DNA of 64,000 nucleotides, taken from positions 16,182,001 through 16,246,000 of the forward strand of contig OZ038526.1 of the NCBI GenBank assembly GCA_964036665.1. Direction: 5' to 3'. The notes beneath the pieces are model-generated. The model ran no database searches. It saw only the letters and a program-made list of their open reading frames with translations, and was not told the origin of the DNA. The DNA comes from Gordius sp. MW1. Taxonomy: Eukaryota; Nematomorpha; Gordioida; Gordea; Gordiidae. Positions 27,136 to 39,189 of the stretch are shown here, piece after piece. The position numbers were made by a program, and so were the translations under genes. The first letter of the stretch is position 1, and every line of letters starts with the position of its first letter.

Positions 27136-28930
27136 ATTTTACTTTGAACCGTATTCATCCGGTGAAAGTTGTCGTTTTCAGACGTGGTTTCTATGATCCC
27201 AAGTAAAAATTTATCAGAATCTAAAAACTATTACTTTGAAATCATGGTCGCATAGAGCAGTTTTCAAAAATTAAGCACTCACGTTGCGATACAACAAACT
27301 AATGGCAACAATAAAACGTTGTCTTTTGTCAAAATGATAGTTCTCGCAGCTTAAAACCTCTTTTCGGAAGTCAATCGAGGATAATAGGATTCTCAAATTG
27401 GCTTACTTTTATATATTTTTTCATGCTCTTTCACATAGAATCGAAAAAAATAAATATTTTTACCTCAAAATTTTCACATATTTTTCTTTGAACCGTATTC
27501 ATCCGATGAAAGTTGTCGTTTTCAGACGTGGTTTCTATGATCCCAAGTAAAAATTTATCAGAATTTAAAAACTATCACTTTGAAATCATGATCGCATAGA
27601 GCAGTTTTCAAAAATGAAGCACTCACGTTGCGATACAACAAACTAATCGCACAAAAAAACGTTGTCTTTTGTCAAAATGATAGTTCTCGCAGCTTAAAAC
27701 CTCTTTTCGGAAGTCAATCGAGGATAATAGGATTCTCAAATTGGCTTACTTTTATATATTTTTTCATGCTCTTTCACATAGAATCGAAAAAAATAAATAT
27801 TTTTACCTCAAAATTTTTCATATATTTTTCTTTGAACCGTATTCATCCGATGAAAGTTGTCGTTTTCAGACGTGGTTTCTATGATCCCAAGTAAAAATTT
27901 ATCAGAATCTAAAAACTATTACTTTTAAATCATGATCGCATAGAGCAGTTTTCAAAAATTAAGCACTCACGTTGCGATACAACAAACTAATCGCAACAAT
28001 AAAACGTTGTCTTTTGTCAAAATGATAGTTCTCGCAGCTTAAAACCTCTTTTCGGAAGTCAATCGAGGATAATAGGATTCTCAAATTGGCTTACTTTTAT
28101 ATATTTTTTCATGCTCTTTCACATAGAATCAAAAAAAAATAAATATTTTTACCTCAAAATTTTCACATATTTTTCTTTGAACCGTATTCATCCGATGAAA
28201 GTTGTCGTTTTCAGACGTGGTTTCTATGATCCCAAGTAAAAATTTATCAGAATCTAAAAACTATCACTTTGAAATCATGATCGCATAGAGCAGTTTTCAA
28301 AAATTAAGCACTCACGTTGCGATACAACAAACTAATCGCAACAATAAAACGTTGTCTTTTGTCAAAATGATAGTTCTCGCAGCTCAAAACCACTTTTCGG
28401 AAGTCAATCGAGGATAATAGGATTCTCAAATATGCTTACTTTTATATATTTTTTCATGCTCTTTCACATAGAATCGAAAAAAATAAATATTTTTACCTCA
28501 AAATTTTCACATATTTTTCTTTGAACCGTATTCATCCGATGAAAGTTGTCGTTTTCAGACGTGGTTTCTATGATCCCAAGTAAAAATTTATCAGAATCTA
28601 AAAACTATCACTTTGAAATCATGATCGCATAGAGCAGTTTTCAAAAATTAAGCACTCACGTTGCGATACAACAAACTAATCGCAACAATAAAACGTTGTC
28701 TTTTGAAAATCATAGTTCTCGCAGCTCAAAACCACTTTTCGGAAGTCAATCGAGGATAATAGGATTCTCAAATTGGCTTACTTTTATATATTTTTTCATG
28801 CTCTTTCACATAGAATCGAAAAAAATAAATATTTTTACCTCAAAAATTTTCACATATTTTTCTTTGAACCGTATTCATCCGATGAAAGTTGTCGTTTTCA
28901 GACGTGGTTTCTATGATCCCAAGTAAAAAT
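27136..28930 (+). repeat. ~1.8-kb module, copy 2 of 3
   Basis: Matches 24420-26215 at an offset of 2715-2716 bp. Private differences noticed are CATGGTCGC near 27244, CGCACAAAAAAACG near 27648 and CAAATATGCTTAC near 28427. The 1-bp loss near 27650 joins two frames, and this alone produces the longest open frame in the window (27628-27894, 88 codons), which is therefore not evidence of a gene. Confidence 0.8.
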
Positions 28931-29394
28931 TTATCAGAATCTAAAAACTATCACTTTGAAATCATGATCGCATAGAGCAGTTTTCAAAAATTAAGCACCC
29001 ACGTTGCGATACAACAAACTAATCGCAACAATAAAACGTTGTCTTTTGTCAAAATGATAGTTCTCGCAGCTTAAAACCTCTTTTCGGAAGTCAATCGAGG
29101 ATAATAGGATTCTAAAATTGGCTTACTTTTATATATTTTTTCATGCTCATTCACATAGAATCGAAAAAAATAAATATTTTTGCCTCAAAATTTTTCACAT
29201 ATTTTTCTTTGAACCGTATTCATCCGGTGAAAGTTGTCGTTTTCAGACGTGGTTTCTATGATCCCAAGTAAAAATTTATCAGAATCTAAAAACTATTACT
29301 TTGAAATCATGATCGCATAGAGCAGTTTTCAAAAATTAAGCACTCACGTTGCGATACAACAAACTAATCGCAACAATAAAACGTTGTCTTTTGT
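28931..29394 (+). repeat. Satellite units between duplicated blocks
   Basis: One to two monomers with CACCCACG, GATTCTAAAATTGG and CTCATTCAC (private), then a switch to the G-variant linker TTTTTGCCTC with CCGGTG. The first part also matches 40800-41000 at an offset of about 11,859 bp, extending the third copy of the 24.4/27.1 kb module. Confidence 0.65.
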
Positions 29395-31423
29395 CAAAAT
29401 GATATTTCTCGCAGCTTAAAACCTCTTTTCGGAAGTCAATCGAGGATAATAGGATTCTCAAATTGGCTTACTTTTATATATTTTTTCATGCTCTTTCACA
29501 TAGAATCGAAAAAATAAATATTTTTACCTCAAAACTTTTACCATATTTTTCTTTGAACCGTATTCATCCGATGAAAGTTGTCGTTTTCAGACGTGGTTTC
29601 TATGATCCCAAGTAAAAATTTATCAGAATATAAAAACTATTACTTTGAAATCATGATCGCATAGAGCAGTTTTCAAAAATTAAGCACTCGCGTTGCGATA
29701 CAACAAACTAATCGCAACAATAAAACGTTGTCTTTTGTCAAAATGATAGTTCTCGCAGCTTAAAACCTCTTTTCGGAAGTCAATCGAGGATAATAGGATT
29801 CTCAAATTGGCTTACTTTTATATATTTTTTCATGCTCTTTCACATAGAATCGAAAAAAATAAATATCTTTGCCTCAAAAATTTTCACATATTTTTCTTTG
29901 AACCGTATTGATCCGATGAAAGTTGTCGTTTTCTGACGTGGTTTCTATGATCCCAAGTAAAAATTTATCAGAATCTAAAAACTATTACTTTGAAATCATG
30001 ATCGCATAGAGCAGTTTTCAAAAATTAAGCACTCACGTTGCGATACAACAAACTAATCGCAACAATAAAACGTTGTCTTTTGTCAAAATGATAGTTCTCG
30101 CAGCTTAAAACCTCTTTTCGTAAGTCAATCGAGGATAATAGGATTCTCAAATTGGTTTACTTTTATATATTTTTTCATGCTCTTTCACATAGAATCGAAA
30201 AAAATAAATATTTTTACCTCAAAATTTTTACCATATTTTTTTTGAACCGTATTCATCCGATGAAAGTTGTCGTTTTCAGATATGGTTTCTATGATCCCAA
30301 GTAAAAATTTATCACAATCTAAAAACTATTATTTTGAAATCATGATCGCATAGAGCAGTTTTCAAAAATTAAGCACTCACGTTGCGATACAACAAACTAA
30401 TCGCAACAATAAAACGTTGTCTTTTGTCAAAATGATAGTTCTCGCAGCTTAAAACCTCTTTTCGGAAGTCAATCGAGGATAATGCTCTTTCACATAGAAT
30501 CGAAAAAAATAAATATTTTTACCTCAAAATTTTTCACATATTTTACTTTGAACCGTATTCATCCGGTGAAAGTTGTCGTTTTCAGACGTGGTTTCTATGA
30601 TCCCAAGTAAAAATTTATCAGAATCTAAAAACTATTACTTTGAAATCATGATCGCATAGAGCAGTTTTCAAAAATTAAGCACTCACGTTGCGATACAACA
30701 AACTAATGGCAACAATAAAACGTTGTCTTTTGTCAAAATGATAGTTCTCGCAGCTTAAAACCTCTTTTCGGAAGTCAATCGAGGATAATAGGATTCTCAA
30801 ATTGGCTTACTTTTATATATTTTTTCATGCTCTTTCACATAGAATCGAAAAAAATAAATATTTTTGCCTCAAAATTTTTCACATATTTTTCTTTGAACCG
30901 TATTCATCCGGTGAAAGTTGTCGTTTTCTGACGTGGTTTCTATGATCCCAAGTAAAAATTTATCAGAATCTAAAAACTATTACTTTGAAATCATTATCGC
31001 ATAGAGCAGTTTTCAAAAATTAAGCACTCACGTTGCGATACAACAAACTAATCGCAACAATAAAACGTTGTCTTTTGTCAAAATGATAGTTCTCGCAGCT
31101 TAAAACCTCTTTTCGGAAGTCAATCGAGGATAAGAGGATTCTAAAATTGGCTTACTTTTATATATTTTTTCATGCTCTTTCACATAGAATCGAAAAAAAT
31201 AAATATTTTTACCTCAAAATTTTTCACATATTTTTCTTTGAACCGTATTCATCCGATGAAAGTTGTCGTTTTCAGACGTGGTTTCTATGATCCCAAGTAA
31301 AAATTTATCAGAATCTAAAAACTATTACTTTGAAATCATGATCGCATAGAGCAGTTTTCAAAAATTAAGCACTCACGTTGCGATACAACAAACTAATCGC
31401 AACAATAAAACGTTGTCTTTTGT
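29395..31423 (+). repeat. 2029-bp tandem duplication, copy 1 (6-mer with one short unit)
   Basis: Six monomers, one with the 39-bp deletion, repeat directly in tandem with 31424-33460. Constant 2029-bp offsets are seen for GATATTTCT (29401/31430), ACTCGCG (29686/31715) and the deletion junction (30481/32510). Five full units plus one of 306 bp predict about 2031 bp, which fits. The linker after the junction reads TTTTTACCTC here but TTTTTGCCTC in copy 2. Confidence 0.85.
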
Positions 31424-33460
31424 CAAAATGATATTTCTCGCAGCTTAAAACCTCTTTTCGGAAGTCAATCGAGGATAATAGGATTCTCAAATTGGCTTAC
31501 TTTTATATATTTTTTCATGCTCTTTCACATAGAATCGAAAAAATAAATATTTTTACCTCAAAACTTTTACCATATTTTTCTTTGAACCGTATTCATCCGA
31601 TGAAAGTTGTCGTTTTCAGACGTGGTTTCTATGATCCCAAGTAAAAATTTATCAGAATATAAAAACTATTACTTTGAAATCATGATCGCATAGAGCAGTT
31701 TTCAAAAATTAAGCACTCGCGTTGCGATACAACAAACTAATCGCAACAATAAAACGTTGTCTTTTGTCAAAATGATAGTTCTCGCAGCTTAAAACCTCTT
31801 TTCGGAAGTCAATCGAGGATAATAGGATTCTCAAATTGGCTTACTTTTATATATTTTTTCATGCTCTTTCACATAGAATCGAAAAAAATAAATATCTTTG
31901 CCTCAAAAATTTTCACATATTTTTCTTTGAACCGTATTGATCCGATGAAAGTTGTCGTTTTCTGACGTGGTTTCTATGATCCCAAGTAAAAATTTATCAG
32001 AATCTAAAAACTATTACTTTGAAATCATGATCGCATAGAGCAGTTTTCAAAAATTAAGCACTCACGTTGCGATACAACAAACTAATCGCAACAATAAAAC
32101 GTTGTCTTTTGTCAAAATGATAGTTCTCGCAGCTTAAAACCTCTTTTCGTAAGTCAATCGAGGATAATAGGATTCTCAAATTGGTTTACTTTTATATATT
32201 TTTTCATGCTCTTTCACATAGAATCGAAAAAAATAAATATTTTTACCTCAAAATTTTTACCATATTTTTTTTGAACCGTATTCATCCGATGAAAGTTGTC
32301 GTTTTCAGATATGGTTTCTATGATCCCAAGTAAAAATTTATCACAATCTAAAAACTATTATTTTGAAATCATGATCGCATAGAGCAGTTTTCAAAAATTA
32401 AGCACTCACGTTGCGATACAACAAACTAATCGCAACAATAAAACGTTGTCTTTTGTCAAAATGATAGTTCTCGCAGCTTAAAACCTCTTTTCGGAAGTCA
32501 ATCGAGGATAATGCTCTTTCACATAGAATCGAAAAAAATAAATATTTTTGCCTCAAAATTTTTCACATATTTTACTTTGAACCGTATTCATCCGGTGAAA
32601 GTTGTCGTTTTCAGACGTGGTTTCTATGATCCCAAGTAAAAATTTATCAGAATCTAAAAACTATTACTTTGAAATCATGATCGCATAGAGCAGTTTTCAA
32701 AAATTAAGCACTCATGTTGCGATACAACAAACTAATGGCAACAATAAAACGTTGTCTTTTGTCAAAATGATAGTTCTCGCAGCTTAAAACCTCTTTTCGG
32801 AAGTCAATCGAGGATAATAGGATTCTCAAATTGGCTTACTTTTATATATTTTTTCATGCTCTTTCACATAGAATCGAAAAAAATAAATATTTTTGCCTCA
32901 AAATTTTTCACATATTTTTCTTTGAACCGTATTCATCCGGTGAAAGTTGTCGTTTTCTGACGTGGTTTCTATGATCCCAAGTAAAAATTTATCAGAATCT
33001 AAAAACTATTACTTTGAAATCATTATCGCATAGAGCAGTTTTCAAAAATTAAGCACTCACGTTGCGATACAACAAACTAATCGCAACAATAAAACGTTGT
33101 CTTTTGTCAAAATGATAGTTCTCGCAGCTTAAAACCTCTTTTCGGAAGTCAATCGAGGATAAGAGGATTCTAAAATTGGCTTACTTTTATATATTTTTTC
33201 ATGCTCTTTCACATAGAATCGAAAAAAATAAATATTTTTACCTCAAAATTTTTCACATATTTTTCTTTGAACCGTATTCATCCGATGAAAGTTGTCGTTT
33301 TCAGACGTGGTTTCTATGATCCCAAGTAAAAATTTATCAGAATCTAAAAACTATTACTTTGAAATCATGATCGCATAGAGCAGTTTTCAAAAATTAAGCA
33401 CTCACGTTGCGATACAACAAACTAATCGCAACAATAAAACGTTGTCTTTTGTCAAAATGA
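31424..33460 (+). repeat. 2029-bp tandem duplication, copy 2
   Basis: Adjacent to and near-identical with 29395-31423. Differences noticed are TTTTTGCCTC after the deletion junction and CACTCATGTTG near 32711 instead of CACTCACGTTG. So few differences in about 2 kb point to a very recent tandem duplication, or to an assembly artefact, which the sequence alone cannot exclude. Confidence 0.82.
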
Positions 33461-35152
33461 TAGTTCTCGCAGCTTAAAACCTCTTTTCGGAAGTCAATCG
33501 AGGAAAATGCTCTTTCACATAGAATCGAAAAAAATAAATATTTTTGCCTCAAAATTTTTCACATATTTTACTTTGAACCGTATTCATCCGGTGAAAGTTG
33601 TCGTTTTCAGACGTGGTTTCTATGATCCCAAGTAAAAATTTATCAGAATCTAAAAACTATTACTTTGAAATCATGATCGCATAGAGCAGTTTTCAAAAAT
33701 TAAGCACTCACGTTGCGATACAACAAACTAATGGCAACAATAAAACGTTGTCTTTTGTCAAAATGATAGTTCTCGCAGCTTAAAACCTCTTTTCGGAAGT
33801 CAATCGAGGATAATAGGATTCTCAAATTGGCTTACTTTTATATATTTTTTCATGCTCTTTCACATAGAATCGAAAAAAATAAATATTTTTACCTCAAAAT
33901 TTTTACCATATTTTTTTTGAACCGTATTCATCCGATGAAAGTTGTCGTTTTCAGATATGGTTTCTATGATCCCAAGTAAAAATTTATCACAATCTAAAAA
34001 CTATTATTTTGAAATCATGATCGCATAGAGCAGTTTTCAAAAATTAAGCACTCACGTTGCGATACAACAAACTAATCGCAACAATAAAACGTTGTCTTTT
34101 GTCAAAATGATAGTTCTCGCAGCTTAAAACCTCTTTTCGGAAGTCAATCGAGGATAATGCTCTTTCACATAGAATCGAAAAAAATAAATATTTTTGCCTC
34201 AAAATTTTTCACATATTTTACTTTGAACCGTATTCATCCGGTGAAAGTTGTCGTTTTCAGACGTGGTTTCTATGATCCCAAGTAAAAATTTATCAGAATC
34301 TAAAAACTATTACTTTGAAATCATGATCGCATAGAGCAGTTTTCAAAAATTAAGCACTCACGTTGCGATACAACAAACTAATGGCAACAATAAAACGTTG
34401 TCTTTTGTCAAAATGATAGTTCTCGCAGCTTAAAACCTCTTTTCGGAAGTCAATCGAGGATAATAGGATTCTCAAATTGGCTTACTTTTATATATTTTTT
34501 CATGCTCTTTCACATAGAATCGAAAAAAATAAATATTTTTGCCTCAAAATTTTTCACATATTTTTCTTTGAACCGTATTCATCCGGTGAAAGTTGTCGTT
34601 TTCTGACGTGGTTTCTATGATCCCAAGTAAAAATTTATCAGAATCTAAAAACTATTACTTTGAAATCATTATCGCATAGAGCAGTTTTCAAAAATTAAGC
34701 ACTCACGTTGCGATACAACAAACTAATCGCAACAATAAAACGTTGTCTTTTGTCAAAATGATAGTTCTCGCAGCTTAAAACCTCTTTTCGGAAGTCAATC
34801 GAGGATAAGAGGATTCTAAAATTGGCTTACTTTTATATATTTTTTCATGCTCTTTCACATAGAATCGAAAAAAATAAATATTTTTACCTCAAAATTTTTC
34901 ACATATTTTTCTTTGAACCGTATTCATCCGATGAAAGTTGTCGTTTTCAGACGTGGTTTCTATGATCCCAAGTAAAAATTTATCAGAATCTAAAAACTAT
35001 TACTTTGAAATCATGATCGCATAGAGCAGTTTTCAAAAATTAAGCACTCACGTTGCGATACAACAAACTAATCGCAACAATAAAACGTTGTCTTTTGTCA
35101 AAATGATAGTTCTCGCAGCTTAAAACCTCTTTTCGGAAGTCAATCGAGGATA
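32510..35152 (+). repeat. 996-bp trimeric and 650-bp dimeric units built on the short monomer
   Basis: The 39-bp-deletion junction recurs at 32510, 33506, 34156 and 35152, giving spacings of 996, 650 and 996 bp. These equal a 306-bp unit plus two or one normal units. In the 996-bp modules the order is short unit with AATGGCAAC, then a unit with TTTTCTGACG, CATTATCGC and GATAAGAGGATTC, then an ordinary unit. The middle 650-bp interval instead holds the CAGATATGG unit (near 33955). This array overlaps the end of the 2029-bp duplication and the start of the 13,885-bp-offset block. Confidence 0.75.
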
Positions 35153-37890
35153 ATGCTCTTTCACATAGAATCGAAAAAAATAAATATTTTTGCCTCAAAA
35201 TTTTTCACATATTTTACTTTGAACCGTATTCATCCGGTGAAAGTTGTCGTTTTCAGACGTGGTTTCTATGATCCCAAGTAAAAATTTATCAGAATCTAAA
35301 AACTATTACTTTGAAATCATGATCGCATAGAGCAGTTTTCAAAAATTAAGCACTCACGTTGCGATACAACAAACTAATGGCAACAATAAAACGTTGTCTT
35401 TTGTCAAAATGATAGTTCTCGCAGCTTAAAACCTCTTTTCGGAAGTCAATCGAGGATAATAGGATTCTCAAATTGGCTTACTTTTATATATTTTTTCATG
35501 CTCTTTCACATAGAATCGAAAAAAATAAATATTTTTGCCTCAAAATTTTTCACATATTTTTCTTTGAACCGTATTCATCCGGTGAAAGTTGTCGTTTTCT
35601 GACGTGGTTTCTATGATCCCAATAAAAATTTATCAGAATCTAAAAACTATTACTTTGAAATCATTATCGCATAGAGCAGTTTTCAAAAATTAAGCACTCA
35701 CGTTGCGATACAACAAACTAATCGCAACAATAAAACGTTGTCTTTTGTCAAAATGATAGTTCTCGCAGCTTAAAACCTCTTTTCGGAAGTCAATCGAGGA
35801 TAAAAGGATTCTAAAATTGGCTTACTTTTATATATTTTTTCATGCTCTTTCACATAGAATCGAAAAAAATAAATATTTTTACCTCAAAATTTTTCACATA
35901 TTTTTCTTTGAACCGTATTCATCCGATGAAAGTTGTCGTTTTCAGACGTGGTTTTATGATCCCAAGTAAAAATTTATCAGAATCTAAAAACTATTACTTT
36001 GAAATCATGATCGCATAGAGCAGTTTTCAAAAATTAAGCACTCACGTTGCGATACAACAAACTAATCGCAACAATAAAACGTTGTCTTTTGTCAAAATGA
36101 TAGTTCTCGCAGCTTAAAACCTCTTTTCGGAAGTCAATCGAGGATAATAGGATTCTCAAATTGGCTTACTTTTATATATTTTTTTATGCTCTTTCACATA
36201 GAATCGAAAAAAATAAAAAATTTTACCTCAAAATATTTCACATATTTTTCTTTGAACCGTATTCATCCGATGAAAGTTGTCGTTTTCAGACGTGGTTTCT
36301 ATGATCCCAAGTAAAAATTTATCAGAATTTAAAAACTATTACTTTGAAATCATGATCGCATAGAGCAGTTTTCAAAAATTAAGCACTCACGTTGCGATAC
36401 AACAAACTAATGGCAACAATAAAACGTTGTCTTTTGTCAAAATGATAGTTCTCGCAGCTCAAAACCTCTTTTCGGAAGTCAATCGAGGATAATAGGATTC
36501 TCAAATTGGCTTACTTTTATATATTTTTTCATGCTCTTTCACATAGAATCGAAAAAAATAAAAATTTTACCTCAAAATTTTCACATATTTTTCTTTGAAC
36601 CGTATTCATCCGATAAGTTGTCGTTTTCAGACGTGGTTTCTATGATCCCAAGTAAAAATTTATCAGAATCTAACAACTATTACTTTGAAATCATGATCGC
36701 ATAGAGCAGTTTTCAAAAATTAAGCAATCAAGTTGCGATACAACAAACTAATCGCAACAATAAAACGTTGTCTTTTGTCAAAATGATAGTTCTCGCAGAT
36801 TAAAACCTCTTTTCGGAAGTCAATCGAGGATAATAGGATTCCCAAATTGGCTTTTTTTTATATATTTTTTCATGCTCTTTCACATAGAATCGAAAAAAAT
36901 AAAAAATTTTACCTCAAAAATTTTCACATATTTTTCTTTGAACCGTATTCATCCGATGAAAGTTGTCGTTTTCAGACGTGGTTTCTATGATCCCAAGTAA
37001 AAATTTATCAGAATTTAAAAACTATTACTTTGAAATCATGATCGCATAGAGCAGTTTTCAAAAATTAAGCACCCACGTTGCGATACAACAAACTAATGGC
37101 AACAATAAAACGTTGTCTTTTGTCAAAATGATTGTTCTCGCAGCTCAAAACCTCTTTTCGGAAGTCAATCGAGGATAATAGGATTCTCAAATTGGCTTAC
37201 TTTTATATATTTTTTTATGCTCTTTCACATAGAATCGAAAAAAATAAATATTTTTACCTCAAAATTTTTCATATATTTTTCTTTGAACCGTATTCATCCG
37301 ATGAAAGTTGTCGTTTTCAGACGTGGTTTATATGATCCCAAGTAAAAATATATCAGAATCTAAAAACTATTACTTTGAAATCATGATCGCATAGAGCAGT
37401 TTTCAAAAATTAAGCAATCAAGTTGCGATACAACAAACTAATCGCAACAATAAAACGTTGTCTTTTGTCAAAATGATAGTTCTCGCAGATTAAAACCTCT
37501 TTTCGGAAGTCAATCGAGGATAATAGGATTCTCAAATTGGCTTACTTTTATATATTTTTTCATGCTCTTTCACATAGAATCAAAAAAAATAAATATTTTT
37601 ACCTCAAAATTTTCACATATTTTTCTTTGAACCGTATTCATCCGATGAAAGTTGTCGTTTTCAGACGTGGTTTCTATGATCCCAAGTAAAAATTTATCAC
37701 AATCTAAAAACTATCACTTTGAAATCATGATCGCATAGAGCAGTTTTCAAAAATTAAGCACTCACGTTGCGATACAACAAACTAATCGCAACAATAAAAC
37801 GTTGTCTTTTAAAAATCATAGTTCTCGCAGATTAAAACCTCTTTTCGGAAGTCAATCGAGGATAATAGGATTCCCAAATTGGCTTACTTA
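34435..37890 (+). repeat. ~3.4-kb block duplicated 13,885 bp away (copy 2)
   Basis: Counterpart of 20550-24000. Private differences noticed are GATAAAAGGATTC near 35801, CTAACAACTATT near 36671, GGTTTATATG near 37326, and GCAGATTAAAACC near 37487. At about 37920 the linker switches from the copy-1 form to AAAAAATTTTACC and the match ends. Confidence 0.8.
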
Positions 37891-39189
37891 TATATATTTT
37901 TTCATGCTCTTTCACATAGAATCGAAAAAAATAAAAAATTTTACCTCAAAAATTTTCACATAATTTATTTGAACCGTATTCATCCGATGAAAGTTGTCGT
38001 TTTCAGACGTGGTTTCTATGATCCCAAGTAAAAATTTATCAGAATTTAAAAACTATTAATTTGAAATCATGATCGCATAGAGCAGTTTTCAAAAATTAAG
38101 CACCCACGTTGCGATACAACAAACTAATGGCAACAATAAAACGTTGTCTTTTGTCAAAATGATAGTTCTCGCAGATTAAAACCTCTTTTCGGAAGTCAAT
38201 CGAGGATAATAGGATTCTCAAATTGGCTTACTTTTATATATTTTTTCATGCTCTTTCACATAGAATCGAAAAAAATAAATATTTTTACCTCAAAAATTTT
38301 CATATATTTTTCTTTGAACCGTATTCATCCGATGAAAGTTGTCGTTTTCAGACGTGGTTTCTATGATCCCAAGTAAATCTTTATCAGAATCTAAAAACTA
38401 TTACTTTGAAATCATGATCGCATAGAGCAGTTTTCAAAAATTAAGCACTCACGTTGCGATACAACAAACTAATGGCAACAATAAAACGTTGTCTTTTGTC
38501 AAAATGATAGTTCTCGCAGCTTAAAACCTCTTTTCGGAAGTCAATCGAGGATAATAGGATTCTCAAATTGGCTTACTTTTATATATTTTTTCATGCTCTT
38601 TCACATAGAATCGAAAAAAATAAAAAAATTTACCTCAAAAATTTTCACATATTTTTCTTTGAACCGTATTCATCCGATGAAAGTTGTCGTTTTTAGACGT
38701 GGTTTCTATGATCCCAAGTAAATCTTTATCAGAATCTAAAAACTATTACTTTGAAATCATGATCGCATAGAGCAGTTTTCAAAATTAAGCACTCACGTTG
38801 CGATACAACAAACTAATAGCAACAATAAAACGTTGTCTTTTGTCAAAATGATAGTTCTCGCAGCTTAAAACCTCTTTTCGGAAGTCAATCGAGGATAATA
38901 GGATTCTCAAATTGGCTTACTTTTATATATTTTTTCATGCTCTTTCACATAGAATCGAAAAAAATAAAAAAATTTACCTCAAAAATTTTCACATATTTTT
39001 CTTTGAACCGTATTCATCCGATGAAAGTTGTCGTTTTCAGACGTGGTTTCTATGATCCCAAGTAAAAATTTATCAGAATTTAAAAACTATTACTTTGAAA
39101 TCATGATCGCATAGAGCAGTTTTCAAAAATTAAGCAATCAAGTTGCGATACAACAAACTAATCGCAACAATAAAACGTTGTCTTTTGTC
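37891..39189 (+). repeat. Satellite units related to sub-region I (29,010-bp offset)
   Basis: Units with CACATAATTTATTTG, ATTAATTTG (38055), AATGGCAAC, and GTAAATCTTT (38371 for AAGTAAAT) match 9000-9650 at a constant offset of 29,010 bp. Near 38694 a private GTTTTTAGACG appears and near 38780 one A is lost from an A-run. The return of sub-region I unit types after 27 kb of other types shows that the array is a mosaic. Confidence 0.65.

Noticed and set aside
27628-27894. 88-codon plus-strand open frame, and similar 60-76-codon plus-strand frames at many sites
   Set aside because: All are frames of the same satellite unit. They appear only where small indels or substitutions happen to join or open frames, differ in frame from copy to copy, match no protein family I recognise, and end within the unit. 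The 88-codon frame depends on a 1-bp loss near 27650.
21262-35180. Short-monomer junctions as insertion or attachment sites of a mobile element
   Set aside because: All seven are the same internal 39-bp deletion in a satellite unit. No inserted DNA, terminal repeats or target duplication is present.
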